Shown: piece after piece, positions 42,957 to 52,421 of the stretch | How positions within the stretch are numbered: the first letter of the stretch is position 1 | Layout: every line of letters begins with the position of its first letter | From: Ectopseudomonas toyotomiensis | Lineage (GTDB): Bacteria; Pseudomonadota; Gammaproteobacteria; Pseudomonadales; Pseudomonadaceae | DNA: 64,000 nucleotides | Direction of reading: 5' to 3' | Assembly (NCBI RefSeq): GCF_900115695.1 | Contig: NZ_FOXK01000007.1 | Location: 338,687-402,686 of the forward strand | Program-made: the position numbers and the translations under genes | Notes under the pieces: generated by a model | The model's input: only the letters and a program-made list of their open reading frames with translations | Databases searched by the model: none | Told to the model about the DNA's origin: nothing

Positions 42957-44219
42957 ATGTCTGTCAAATCCGTACCGATCAAACGCGATGTTACGCCGGG
43001 TCTGGCGTATCCGGCCTTGGCTGGCAGCGACGTTCGTGCTCCGTCAGTCGCAGCAGTGGTCGTGTGTATCCTGCTCGTCGCGCTCACGCTGCGCCCGGGC
43101 ATCGTTTCCATGGGGCCATTGCTGACCGCCATCATCGATGAGCTGGGATTGACTCATACCCAGGCCTCGCTGCTGACCGCGATTCCTACATTGCTGATGG
43201 GATTGCTGGCATTGCCCGCACCCTGGCTGGCGCATCGATTTGGGCGTGACCGGATCATCCTGCTGGCGCTGATCGTGCTGGGCGCCGCGATCATCCTGCG
43301 TGCACTGGCTGGCTCCATTGGGCAGTTGTTTGCCAGTACTGCGGCAGTCGGGGCGGGTATCGCGGTCGCCGGAACGCTGTTTTCCAGTTACGTGAAGGCG
43401 CGCTCGCCGAATCGTATCGCGTTGTTCATGGGCATTTATGCAACGGCCATCGGTTTGGGCAGCACAGTCGCTGCGGTGGCGACCGGGCCGATCGATCAGT
43501 TGATTGGTGATTGGCGTTGGGCGGGCGGTTTCTGGGTACTGCCGGCACTGCTGGCGATCATGGCCTGGGTGGGTATCGAGCATCGGAGCCTGAGAGCGCC
43601 GGTATCTACCTCTTCGACCCAGGTGCCCAGGATGCCGCTGCGCAATCCCACCGCCTGGCTGATCGCACTGTTCTTCGCCTGCAACAACCTGGTGTTCTAC
43701 GCCCTGATTGCCTGGTTGGCACCGATGTATATCGAGCGTGGCGAGAGCGCCAGCTCGGCAGGCTTGATCCTGGCCAGTTATACCCTGGGGTTCATGCTGG
43801 CTAACCCGGTGTTTGGCTTGCTCAGCCGCAGCGATGATCGACGTCTGTTGCTTGCCGCGAGTTCCAGCATCGCCTTGCTGGGCAGCCTGGCGATGGCCGT
43901 TGCGCCTGATGCCATGCCGCTGGTCACTGCTGCGATTGCGGCTTTTGGTACCGGAGGTGCCTTTACCTTGGGTATGACCTTGCCGCTGGACAATGCTTCG
44001 ACACCTGAGGAGGCTGGCGCCTGGACTGCCTTTGTGATGTTGCAGAGTTATCTGGTCGGCGCCGCCGGTCCGTTGCTCGTGGGATATCTGCGTGACAGCG
44101 CGGGGCACTTCCAGTCGGCCCTATGGCTGTTGGTGGCTGTAGGGGCGCTGATGTTGCTGGTGACTCCGTTCTTGCAGCCCTATCACAAGCGAAAGCTGAA
44201 AAGGTGTGGCTGTGGCTGA
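42957..44219 (+). CDS. MFS transporter, CynX/NimT-like
   Basis: A 420-residue 12-helix MFS permease. Helix 1 begins ~residue 25 (AAVVVCILLVALTLRPGIVS), followed by the CynX/NimT-like signature PLLTAIIDELGLTHTQASLL and LPAPWLAHRFGRDRII. Transport direction and substrate unknown; family members carry cyanate or nitroimidazole-like compounds. ATG at 42957, 83 bases after the OYE gene. Likely the exporter of the nemR set. Confidence 0.88.
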   Translation: MSVKSVPIKRDVTPGLAYPALAGSDVRAPSVAAVVVCILLVALTLRPGIVSMGPLLTAIIDELGLTHTQASLLTAIPTLLMGLLALPAPWLAHRFGRDRIILLALIVLGAAIILRALAGSIGQLFASTAAVGAGIAVAGTLFSSYVKARSPNRIALFMGIYATAIGLGSTVAAVATGPIDQLIGDWRWAGGFWVLPALLAIMAWVGIEHRSLRAPVSTSSTQVPRMPLRNPTAWLIALFFACNNLVFYALIAWLAPMYIERGESASSAGLILASYTLGFMLANPVFGLLSRSDDRRLLLAASSSIALLGSLAMAVAPDAMPLVTAAIAAFGTGGAFTLGMTLPLDNASTPEEAGAWTAFVMLQSYLVGAAGPLLVGYLRDSAGHFQSALWLLVAVGALMLLVTPFLQPYHKRKLKRCGCG

Positions 44220-44308
44220 GGTTTCTGCTTGCAGTGATTGCTCGTCATTACGTACAGCACAAGCCGAGGCGCTGTAGTGAAAGGCGATATTTTATTCGGT
44301 GCTATTAG

Positions 44309-45217
44309 CTATCTAGCGTGCATGCCGTTGTCACTGAACATGCTCACGCAGAGATCCACAAAGCTACGCACCTTAGGATCCATGTAGCGGCTGGATGCGA
44401 ATACGGCATGTACCGGCGCTGGTATCTCTGCCCACTCGGGTAACACGGGCGACAAGACGCCATCCGTCACATATGGTTCTGCCATGAAACGAGGCAATTG
44501 GGCGATTCCGAGCCCTTCGAGTACCAGATTCTTCGCGGCGATCATGCTGTTGACCGCGCAGCGAGGAGGCACTGCGATCTTCTCCGTCTGGGAGCTGTTG
44601 ATGAGAGACCAGTTGGCGCGGCCGCGAGTGGTTTTCATGATCAGATCATGACGTTTCAAATCACTAACAGCGGACGGAGCGGGTTTCTCTTCCAAGTAAT
44701 CAACACTGGCATAGAGCCCATAGACGACTTCGCCCAGTTTTCGTGCTGAGAGCCCCGAGTCCTCCAATGTCCCTACGCGAATCGCGACGTCGAATCCTTC
44801 ATGAATGATGTCCACCAGTCGATTGGTGTATTCCACCTCGACGGTGACCTTGGGGGCTACGCGCAGAAATGCTGCGATCCATTTGTCCACTACCATCGGC
44901 CCGAATTCTGAGCCCGCTGTGATCTTGAGCAGCCCTTTGGGCTCTCTGGATTGCTGCGCAACCGCCGCTTCTGCTGCTTCTGCAGCCGTCAGGATACTGA
45001 CGGCACGCTCAAAATAGTCGCGACCCACCTCGGTCACGCTCAGGCGCCGTGTCGATCGAGTCAGCAGCCTGGCACCGAGCTTTTCCTCCATGCGCCGGAC
45101 GATACGGCTGATACGGGCCTTGTCAGTGCCAAGTCGCTCCGCTGCCGCCGTGAATGAGCCGTCAGTGACAACGGCTGCGAAAACCTTCATTTCTGGCAAA
45201 TCAATTGATGTGGTCAT
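44309..45217 (-). CDS. LysR-family transcriptional regulator
   Basis: A 302-residue LysR regulator. N-terminal wHTH ~5-62: MKVFAAVVTDGSFTAAAERL, KARISRIVRRMEEKLGARLL. The effector domain follows, with GLLKITAGSEFGPMVV and FDVAIRVGTLEDSGLSARKL, as in CrgA-type regulators. ATG at 45217 fits the family start; longer frame to 45298 lacks similarity. Divergent from the NAD(P)-binding gene at 45444, the likely target. Confidence 0.92.
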   Translation of the reverse strand: MTTSIDLPEMKVFAAVVTDGSFTAAAERLGTDKARISRIVRRMEEKLGARLLTRSTRRLSVTEVGRDYFERAVSILTAAEAAEAAVAQQSREPKGLLKITAGSEFGPMVVDKWIAAFLRVAPKVTVEVEYTNRLVDIIHEGFDVAIRVGTLEDSGLSARKLGEVVYGLYASVDYLEEKPAPSAVSDLKRHDLIMKTTRGRANWSLINSSQTEKIAVPPRCAVNSMIAAKNLVLEGLGIAQLPRFMAEPYVTDGVLSPVLPEWAEIPAPVHAVFASSRYMDPKVRSFVDLCVSMFSDNGMHAR

Positions 45218-45443
45218 GGACAACAGTTTGTGTCTGTTTGCTGGGTTTATCGATCTATTGAGCAACTTTACAGTGCCCCCCACGCAACGGCTACCCAATT
45301 TCCATTGGGGCTGTCGCAGGGAGGAGTGATGCGGCTATTGCGCCTTTGCCGGCAATAGCTCATCGGCTCTGCCTCATGCACCAAGGGCGCTGTATGCAAG
45401 GTCTCGAAACAGACAGTCGCTCACCATCGACGAAGGACATGAA

Positions 45444-46247
45444 ATGACAGAAACAATCGGAATCATCGGCTCTGGCCTGGTAGGTAAGGCCGTCGCACGT
45501 CTTGCTGTGGCTGCAGGATACCGGGTGGTGATCAGCAACTCGCGCGGGCCTGAATCACTCTCGGAACTGGTCAAGCAACTCGGCCCACTAGCACGCGCAG
45601 GAACGGTCGACGAAGCGATTGCGGCGGCAGACATTGTCTCCATCGCCATCCCTTTGGCCGCCTTCGAAAATCTGCCGTCCGACAAGTTTGTCGGTAAGGT
45701 TGTACTCGATCAGACCAACTATTATCCGGGTATGGGTGGCTTCCGTCGGGAGGATCTCGACGATGCTCAGCTTACCTCTAGCGAATTGATGCAGTGCCAC
45801 CTTCGTGGGGCGAAGCTGATCAAGGGGCTGCATAACCTCAGCTGGATTCACATGCAGAGCAATGCCCGCCCTAAAGGCAGCGCTGATCGGACTGCTTTGC
45901 CAATCGCTGGCGACGACGCGCTGGCGAAGAAAGCTGTAGCGCGTTTCATCGAAGTGATCGGCTACGACGTAGCCGACGCGGGTTCGCTCGCAGAGAGCTG
46001 GCGCATCGAGCCAGGTACACCGATTTACTTCTGGCGCTACGCTCCCGTCGTTCCGGATGGCGTGAGCAGCGATGAAGCCAAGCGTATCTATCAGCAACCG
46101 GGCGAGCCTGTATCTGTCGAAGAGGCCCTGGTGCTTGTTGGCAATGCAGTGCGTCCGTCCCCGATTGGTGGAACGCTAGACGGTATGCCTCAGGTTCATA
46201 TCGATCTGTTCCTTGAGCAGGCCAGCGCTGATACAGTCAAGCAGTAG
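45444..46247 (+). CDS. NADPH-dependent F420-reductase-like oxidoreductase
   Basis: A 267-residue Rossmann protein: TIGIIGSGLVGKAVARLAV (G-x-G-x-x-G), ISNSRGPESL after the second strand, and VSIAIPLAAFENLP. This pattern matches the NADPH-dependent F420-reductase-like / NAD(P)-binding domain family common in oxidative-stress or flavone-like metabolism. Pseudomonas lacks F420, so NAD(P) is the likely cofactor. ATG at 45444. Convergent region ends with a 13-base stem. Regulated by the divergent LysR, by inference. Confidence 0.85.
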   Translation: MTETIGIIGSGLVGKAVARLAVAAGYRVVISNSRGPESLSELVKQLGPLARAGTVDEAIAAADIVSIAIPLAAFENLPSDKFVGKVVLDQTNYYPGMGGFRREDLDDAQLTSSELMQCHLRGAKLIKGLHNLSWIHMQSNARPKGSADRTALPIAGDDALAKKAVARFIEVIGYDVADAGSLAESWRIEPGTPIYFWRYAPVVPDGVSSDEAKRIYQQPGEPVSVEEALVLVGNAVRPSPIGGTLDGMPQVHIDLFLEQASADTVKQ

Positions 46248-46254
46248 CCTTTCC

Positions 46255-46284
46255 AGCCTGGGCACCTCTTAAGGTGCCCAGGCT
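46255..46284 (+). terminator. terminator-like stem-loop
   Basis: Perfect 13-base stem AGCCTGGGCACCT / AGGTGCCCAGGCT with CTTA loop, right after the stop codon. No T-tract follows, so rho-independent function is uncertain. Confidence 0.6.
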
Positions 46285-46464
46285 CATATCATCTCGCACT
46301 GTGTTATTTGCCCGTCTTTATACGCGCAAGCACCTGATCTGGGTGGCGCATCTCCCACACTATTATTTGGCAATCCCTCTCCAAGTCTTGGCTTGCGGCA
46401 CCTTTTAGCGCGCATTTATTGCATTGTTATTGTTGTTTTTTGAGGCAACAGTATTTGGATATTT

Positions 46465-46478
46465 TTGATATTTATCAA
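46465..46478. promoter_or_regulatory. perfect ANR/FNR box
   Basis: TTGAT-ATTT-ATCAA matches the FNR/ANR consensus TTGAT-N4-ATCAA exactly, inside the longer palindrome TTTTGATA-TT-TATCAAAA (46463-46480). It lies 38 or 56 bases before the candidate start codons of the next gene, which suits activation under low oxygen. A TAAAGT -10 candidate is at 46494-46499. Confidence 0.8.
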
Positions 46479-46534
46479 AATTATTCGAGTGCCTAAAGTG
46501 CCGTCTCTCACAGTGAATGACAATAGAGAGTGCA

Positions 46535-47233
46535 ATGAAGATAGGCGTCCTCAATACCGGCAACATTGGCAGTCGACTCGCGCGTGCATGGGCCGCAGCT
46601 GATCACACTTTGCTACTCGCCAAGGACGGGGAAGATCGCAAGATTGCTCCGCTGCTGATGGAGCTTGGCGAACGAGCTCGACTTGGAACCATCGAACAGG
46701 CGGCCGACTTTGGCGAGGCTGTGCTGTTCTCGGTCTACTGGCCGCGGACAGACGCCGTGCTCGAAGCCGTGGGCGACGCGCTCAACGGCAAGATCGTGAT
46801 CGAAACCATGAACCCGCTCGGGGTAACCGATGAGTTCGAACACTTTCACGATCACGCTTTCATGCGCGATAGCTCGACCGCCGAATACCTGCAGGAACGA
46901 CTTCCCGAAGCCCGGGTGGTGAAGGCCTTCAGCCTGCTGGCTGCCCCGGTACTGGAAGCAACTGCCTGGGCGGATTCGCCGTTCAAGGCGAGTGTCTTTT
47001 ACGTGACTGATGATCAGGAAGCAGGGCAGGTCGTGCGGGGGCTGATTGAAGACGCCGGTTTCAATCCCGTTAATGCCGGTCCTCTGAGAGCTGCGCGCCA
47101 GCTTGAGCAGCTCGGTGTGTTGTTGCATCAGATTGCAGCGCACGAATACCAGGGCGATGCCGATCTGATTCGCCTGGCGTTTGCGGTTATCGAAGCGAGC
47201 CCGGGCCCCATTATGCGTGAGCGAGTTGTTTGA
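46535..47233 (+). CDS. NAD(P)-binding oxidoreductase (F420 reductase-like)
   Basis: A 232-residue Rossmann-fold protein, MKIGVLNTGNIGSRLARAWA (G-x-G-x-x-G variant T-G-N-I-G), related to the previous oxidoreductase but distinct. It includes NGKIVIETMNPLGVTDEFEH and LPEARVVKAFSLLAAPVLEA. The start may be ATG 46517 or 46535; the ANR box and promoter spacing fit 46535 better, and AGAGAG precedes it. The SDR gene follows by 58 bases, so both may be ANR-controlled. Confidence 0.8.
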   Translation: MKIGVLNTGNIGSRLARAWAAADHTLLLAKDGEDRKIAPLLMELGERARLGTIEQAADFGEAVLFSVYWPRTDAVLEAVGDALNGKIVIETMNPLGVTDEFEHFHDHAFMRDSSTAEYLQERLPEARVVKAFSLLAAPVLEATAWADSPFKASVFYVTDDQEAGQVVRGLIEDAGFNPVNAGPLRAARQLEQLGVLLHQIAAHEYQGDADLIRLAFAVIEASPGPIMRERVV

Positions 47234-47291
47234 CATAGACCAAACAAGCGCTGGCGATCAAACCAAGATCCTTTTACTGAGGAAGTACCCA

Positions 47292-48059
47292 ATGTCACAG
47301 CCACTTGCTGGAAAGACTGCTCTTGTCACCGGAGGCTCGCGCGGTATCGGTCGCGCCATTGCTCAACGGCTTGCACAAGAAGGGGCGACTGTCGCCTTTA
47401 CCTATAATTCGAGCAAGGTGGGCGCCGACGAGGTCGTTGCCGCTATCGAGCAAGCAGGCGGGAGCGCCTTTGCTCTTCATGCCGACCTCGTCGATGCATC
47501 GGCGATCCCTGCCTTGTTCGAAGCACTCGATGCGCAACTCGCTGAGCGAACTGGCAGCAATACCCTGGATATCCTGGTCAATAACGCTGGTAATCCAGGC
47601 TGGGGCGGCCTCGCAGATGCGACGCCAGGCAGCTGGGACACGATGTTCGCGGTGCACGCACGGGCTCCGTTCTTCATGGTGCAGGCGGCGTTGAGCCGTC
47701 TTTCAGGTGCAGGGCGAATCATCAACATCTCTTCTGGGCTGGCCACGCGTCCCTTGCCGGTCGTTCCCATCTACTCGATGGCCAAGGCAGCTATCAACAA
47801 CCTGACCCATGCCCTCGCTATGGAACTCGGGCCGCGCGGGATCACTGTGAACGCCGTGGCACCAGGTTGGACACGCACAGACATGAATGCAGCTGTGCGC
47901 GAGAACGCCGAAATGGTCAAGGCAATCGAGGCCGATACCGCCCTGGGGCGTTTCGGCGAAACTTCGGATATTGCTGCGATCGTTGCGTTTCTCGCCAGCG
48001 ACGATGCCCGTTGGCTCACCGCGCAGGTGATCGAAGCCAGCGGCGGATACAAGCTCTGA
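47292..48059 (+). CDS. SDR-family oxidoreductase
   Basis: A 255-residue classical short-chain dehydrogenase: TALVTGGSRGIGRAIAQRLA (T-G-x3-G-x-G), DILVNNAGNPGW, Ser in INISSGLAT, and the Y-x3-K in VPIYSMAKAAINN. C-terminal WLTAQVIEASGGY is typical of ketoreductases of the FabG kind. ATG at 47292 follows GAGGAAG. Downstream of the ANR-box gene in the same direction. Substrate unknown. Confidence 0.9.
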   Translation: MSQPLAGKTALVTGGSRGIGRAIAQRLAQEGATVAFTYNSSKVGADEVVAAIEQAGGSAFALHADLVDASAIPALFEALDAQLAERTGSNTLDILVNNAGNPGWGGLADATPGSWDTMFAVHARAPFFMVQAALSRLSGAGRIINISSGLATRPLPVVPIYSMAKAAINNLTHALAMELGPRGITVNAVAPGWTRTDMNAAVRENAEMVKAIEADTALGRFGETSDIAAIVAFLASDDARWLTAQVIEASGGYKL

Positions 48060-48241
48060 TCCAACTTACCCTGAGCTTTTTGGCATCGGTGACGTGTTTT
48101 GCACGTTTCTGATCTCCTTGCTGTTCGCATTTTGAAATAGCTCGCATGGGGGAATTCGACGATTTTCCAATTGGCGCTCATAAGGTTTTACGTTATCTAG
48201 CCGCTATGTAGGTGGGCGCTAATAACAAGGAATTCCCCCCC

Positions 48242-49921
48242 ATGCGTTTCTCCATTCGTACCAAAATTCTCTTGCTGAGCGTGATTCCCGTGTTGCTGTT
48301 GGTTGCGTTGCTCAGCGGCCTGACCGTCGCCATCCTGAACAAGCTGGCAGATGAGCAGACGGAGGCGGCTCGTGAGCGTATGCACGAAGACCGTCGCGCG
48401 GTGCTGGCGAACTACGTGCAGATCGCCAACGCGGCGATTGCAGGCATTTATCAGGCTTCGGCACCGGGTGACATGCGCGCGCGCGACGAAGCTGTAGCGC
48501 TGCTGAAACGGATGAACTTCGCCAAGGAAGATTACTTCTGGGGTTACGACTCGCATAGCGTGCGGGTTTTCTGGTCGGACAAGGATGTGCGCATCGGTGA
48601 GAGTTTTCGCGATTTTCGTGACGCCAACGGACTGTATGTGATCAACGAGCTGGTGCGGGTTGCCAGGGACGGGACGCATTTTCTTGAGTATGCCTTCCCG
48701 GTACCCGGCCGCGACGAGCCGGTGCCGAAGATCGGCTATGCGCATTATCTGGAGAAGTGGGATCTGGTCATAGGTACGGCCGTGAACCTGGACGATATCG
48801 AGTTGCAGGTTCAAGCGTTCGAAGGGCAAATGCACCAGCGCATCAGTTCGCTGGTCATCGATATGCTTGGGCTGGCCTTGATGCTGCTGATCGTCATCGT
48901 GGCGCTGGCGGTCTGGTTGGCTGGCGGTTTCGTGCGCCCGCTGCAACAGATCAAAGCCAACCTCGACGATATCGCCGCAGGTGAGGGCGACTTGACCCGG
49001 CGATTACCCGTTACCACCCAGGACGAGCTGGGGCAACTGGCCGGTTCCTTCAATCGCTTTGTCGAGAAGATCCACGACCTGGTAAGGCAGATCGCCGAAA
49101 TGACCGGGCAACTGACTAGTCTGGTAGACCAGGTGGCGGAGCAAGCGCAGCGTTCCGAACAGGCCATGGGGCAGCAGCGCCACGAAACCGATCAGGTGGC
49201 CACGGCGATCAACGAAATGTCTGCCGCCGCTCACGAAGTCGCCAAGAGCGCGCAGAACGCCGCCGAAGCCGCGCAGCAGACCGACCGCGAAGGGCAGGCG
49301 GCGAAGAGTGTGGTCGATGGCAGCATCCAGCGTATTCACTCGCTGGTCGAGGACATCCGCAGCAGCGGCGTATCGCTCGACAACCTGCAGCAGGACGTGC
49401 TGTCCATCGTCAGCGTGCTCGATGTGATTCGCTCCATCGCCGAACAGACCAACCTGCTGGCGCTCAATGCCGCCATCGAAGCCGCGCGTGCCGGTGAGGC
49501 CGGGCGCGGTTTCGCCGTGGTCGCCGATGAGGTGCGTGCACTGGCCAGCCGCACCCAGCAGAGCACCCAGGAAATCCAGGGCATGATCGACCGTCTGCAG
49601 CAGGGCACCCAGCAGTCGGTGACCTCGATGCGCCGCTCCAGCGATGCCGGTGAGCTGACCAGCGAACAGGCCAACAAGGCCGGAGAGTCGCTCGATGCCA
49701 TTGCTCAGCTGATCGCCACCATCAATGCGATGAACGCGCAGATCGCCAGCGCCGCCGAGGAGCAGACGGCAGTGGCCGAGGAGATCAATCGCAGCGTGCA
49801 TCAGATCGCCGTTGCCGTGGACAGTGTGGCCGGCGAGGCCGAGCAGGGCGCTCAGGCTGCGCGTAGTCTGTCGAGCGTAGGTGATCGCCTTCGTTCCCTG
49901 GTGCAACAGTTCCGTATCTAG
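48242..49921 (+). CDS. methyl-accepting chemotaxis protein with Cache domain
   Basis: A 559-residue chemoreceptor. TM1 ~11-33 ([17 protein letters not shown]), periplasmic single-Cache-type domain ~40-195 (with [15 protein letters not shown]), TM2 ~200-222 ([20 protein letters not shown]), HAMP ~225-275, then the MCP signalling domain with hairpin [20 protein letters not shown] and [22 protein letters not shown] at 48242 follows AAGGAA. The ligand is not evident; sCache_2 receptors often sense organic acids. Confidence 0.93.
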   Translation: MRFSIRTKILLLSVIPVLLLVALLSGLTVAILNKLADEQTEAARERMHEDRRAVLANYVQIANAAIAGIYQASAPGDMRARDEAVALLKRMNFAKEDYFWGYDSHSVRVFWSDKDVRIGESFRDFRDANGLYVINELVRVARDGTHFLEYAFPVPGRDEPVPKIGYAHYLEKWDLVIGTAVNLDDIELQVQAFEGQMHQRISSLVIDMLGLALMLLIVIVALAVWLAGGFVRPLQQIKANLDDIAAGEGDLTRRLPVTTQDELGQLAGSFNRFVEKIHDLVRQIAEMTGQLTSLVDQVAEQAQRSEQAMGQQRHETDQVATAINEMSAAAHEVAKSAQNAAEAAQQTDREGQAAKSVVDGSIQRIHSLVEDIRSSGVSLDNLQQDVLSIVSVLDVIRSIAEQTNLLALNAAIEAARAGEAGRGFAVVADEVRALASRTQQSTQEIQGMIDRLQQGTQQSVTSMRRSSDAGELTSEQANKAGESLDAIAQLIATINAMNAQIASAAEEQTAVAEEINRSVHQIAVAVDSVAGEAEQGAQAARSLSSVGDRLRSLVQQFRI

Positions 49922-50126
49922 CCAGGTCGATGCTTGGGCCTATGGGCGGGGCTTAACCCAGTTCCATCGGCCGCCCGTTGGCGGAGAGGAGGTTGGCACC
50001 GGGATTGGCTGCGGTGATCTTTATGCTGCTGTATGGATGTTCCGCGGCTCAGCCGGCTGTGAGTCGAACCGCTCCGATCAATAGTCCAGATAGATGGCCG
50101 GCATCGCTCTTGGCGAAATCAGCGTT

Positions 50127-51047
50127 CTAACGGCGTGGAACCTGCTCTCGTTTCTCTACCAGGAAGTCGATCAATGCACGCATCTTGGCGGGCATTTGTT
50201 CTCGTGAGGATACGTACAGGCAGAAGGCAGCATGGTGGTGGGTCCAGTCGTGCAGAACGCGCACCAGGCGACCCTCTGCCAGTGGTCGCTGAATGGCAAT
50301 GTCGACGATCTGCATCAGCCCAAGCCCCTGAAGGGCTGCCCGAGTCATGCAGCCATCGTCGTTGACGGTTAGGCTTCCGGTTACCGCTTGGGTGAAGTGG
50401 CGTCCGTTCTTGCCGGGTTCGGTGAAGTCCCAGTCATGCAATGCACCGCTGCCCGCGAACCGATAGTTGATGCAGTTGTGCGCGGCCAGATCCGATGGTG
50501 TCTTCGGGGTGCCATGCCGTTCGAGATAGGCCGGGGACGCCACGACCGCCATGGACAGAGGCGGGCTGATCGGTACGGCGACCACATGCTCAGCCAGCGC
50601 CTGCCCCAGTCGTATGCCTGCGTCACAACCGTCAGCGATGATATTCGACAGACCATCTGCCATGACCAGCTCGAGTGTCACCTTCGGAAAGCGCGCGTAA
50701 AACTCTGTCAGATGCGGTTCGATCAGGGCCTTGGCGGCCAGGCGTGATGTGTTGATCCGGATCAGGCCGGAGGGTACCCCTAGCGCGTCACCAAGATTAC
50801 GAATGGCAGATTCGATCTCGCCAAGACTGGGCCGCAGGGTGTCGAATAATTGCTGTCCCGCTTCGGTCAGGGACATGTGTCGTGTGGTGCGGTTTATCAA
50901 CCTCACCCCTAGCTCCTGCTCCAAAGCCTTGAGGTTTTGCGATAGCGCCGCGCGTGAAACCCCCATGGCCTCTGCTGCACGCGAAAAGCTGCGGTGCTGG
51001 GCTATGTGGGTAAACCACGCAAGCGAGGGGAGCAGTGATGGAGTCAT
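50127..51047 (-). CDS. LysR-family transcriptional regulator
   Basis: A 306-residue LysR protein. wHTH ~5-62: SLAWFTHIAQHRSFSRAAEA, MGVSRAALSQNLKALEQELG. Effector domain with LIRINTSRLAAKALIEPHL and GCDAGIRLGQALAEHVVAVP, CrgA-like. ATG at 51047; a GTG at 51053 is also in frame. Divergent from the Gfo/Idh/MocA gene, which is the likely target. Confidence 0.9.
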   Translation of the reverse strand: MTPSLLPSLAWFTHIAQHRSFSRAAEAMGVSRAALSQNLKALEQELGVRLINRTTRHMSLTEAGQQLFDTLRPSLGEIESAIRNLGDALGVPSGLIRINTSRLAAKALIEPHLTEFYARFPKVTLELVMADGLSNIIADGCDAGIRLGQALAEHVVAVPISPPLSMAVVASPAYLERHGTPKTPSDLAAHNCINYRFAGSGALHDWDFTEPGKNGRHFTQAVTGSLTVNDDGCMTRAALQGLGLMQIVDIAIQRPLAEGRLVRVLHDWTHHHAAFCLYVSSREQMPAKMRALIDFLVEKREQVPRR

Positions 51048-51215
51048 GTGCACATTGTAAATAAATACTTAACACTGATGTGGGTTTCTGAACCTTTTTC
51101 ACGATCAATCGTCGGCGTAACGTCATTTCCATCGAGCAAGCAGCTGCGTACATCAACGTGCGCCGACGTGTACCGCTCACGTCTCCATCTCTCTTCTCAC
51201 TGGAAGGAACATGCC

Positions 51216-52349
51216 ATGACAAACACGCCTCTGCGCATTGGCATCATCGGCGCTGATATTCGGGCCAGTTGGGCCGGCGCCTCCCACATTCCCGCCATCG
51301 AGGCGCAACCAGGACTGAAACTTGCGGCTGTCGCTACCCGCAAGGAAGAAAGTGCCAAGGCGGCCGCCAATGCCTTCGGTGCCGAACGCTGGTACGCGAA
51401 CCCGTACGATCTCATCTGCGACGACAGCATCGATATTGTCACCGTTGCGGTGAAAGTGCCGGCGCATAGGGACCTGGTTCTGGCAGCTCTGAAGGCTGGC
51501 AAAGCCGTGTATTGCGAAGCCCCGCTGGGCGCGACGCTGGTGGAGACTGAAGAAATGGCCGCTGCCACGGGATCGCTGCATACCGCGATCGGACTGCAGG
51601 GTCGGTTGAACCCTTCTGTAAGGCGCGCCATCGAGATTATCGCGTCGGGCAAGCTCGGAACATTGCTGTCGGCGGACGTGAAAGCCACCACATTCGGCTA
51701 CGGCCCGACCACGCTTAGCAACTACGACTATTTCAACAAGGCCGCATCCGGGGCGAGCTTTCTGACAACCACGGTCGCGCATGTGCTCGACGTGGTCGAG
51801 GCCGTGCTGGGCCCCATCACTGAGGTCGATGCGCGGACAAAACTCATCTGGCCGACCGTCAGTGTGGTCGATACCGGCGAAACATCTCACCGTGAAATTG
51901 CCGATCACCTGGACCTGATCGCCGAAACGAGCCAGGGCGCTTCTGTGTCCGTGCAGGTCCTCGCAGGCATTGAAAGCGACCCGCAATTCGTGATGGAGGT
52001 CCGCGGATCGAAAGGCACGCTCATGCTGCGCGGCCATCACCTGGCAGGCGTCCAGGTTGGGGACCTGACTCTCTCGGCAAGTGTGCCGTTTGCATTGCCC
52101 GACATCCCCGTCGCAACGGGGAACGGCCTGACGGCCGACGAGTTTTGGGCTGGCGCAGCAATCAATGTGGGCGAGGTTTACGCAAGCCTTGCACGCGACC
52201 TCAGGATAGGCACGTACCACACCCCGGGGTTTGCCCACGCATTGCACAGCAGCCAACTGATCGCAGCGGTCGAGCGTGCCGCCGTGACGGGGCAAAGACA
52301 GCTGGTCCCGAACGCCCTGTGCTTAAAGCGTGCGGCAGCAGTTCGATAA
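51216..52349 (+). CDS. Gfo/Idh/MocA-family oxidoreductase
   Basis: A 377-residue oxidoreductase. The Rossmann half begins LRIGIIGADIRASWAGASHI, followed by the family's E-K/E-A-P-like YCEAPLGATLVETEEM (usually EKP) and then the alpha/beta C-terminal half. NAD(P)-dependent action on sugars or cyclic polyols is usual. The EKP Lys is Ala here (CEAP), a change at a position normally catalytic. ATG at 51216 follows GGAAGGAAC. Same direction as the Tat-SDR gene 72 bases on. Confidence 0.88.
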   Translation: MTNTPLRIGIIGADIRASWAGASHIPAIEAQPGLKLAAVATRKEESAKAAANAFGAERWYANPYDLICDDSIDIVTVAVKVPAHRDLVLAALKAGKAVYCEAPLGATLVETEEMAAATGSLHTAIGLQGRLNPSVRRAIEIIASGKLGTLLSADVKATTFGYGPTTLSNYDYFNKAASGASFLTTTVAHVLDVVEAVLGPITEVDARTKLIWPTVSVVDTGETSHREIADHLDLIAETSQGASVSVQVLAGIESDPQFVMEVRGSKGTLMLRGHHLAGVQVGDLTLSASVPFALPDIPVATGNGLTADEFWAGAAINVGEVYASLARDLRIGTYHTPGFAHALHSSQLIAAVERAAVTGQRQLVPNALCLKRAAAVR

Positions 52350-52421
52350 CGACCCTATCTTGCGCTCCTATTCGGCAACAGACGATCAACCGACGAAACG
52401 ACCACAAGCGAGGAAACTTTC

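Noticed and set aside
43044..44108. 354-residue Gln/Arg-rich ORF antisense to the MFS gene
   Set aside because: Composition is that of a shadow frame; plus strand has 12 membrane helices.
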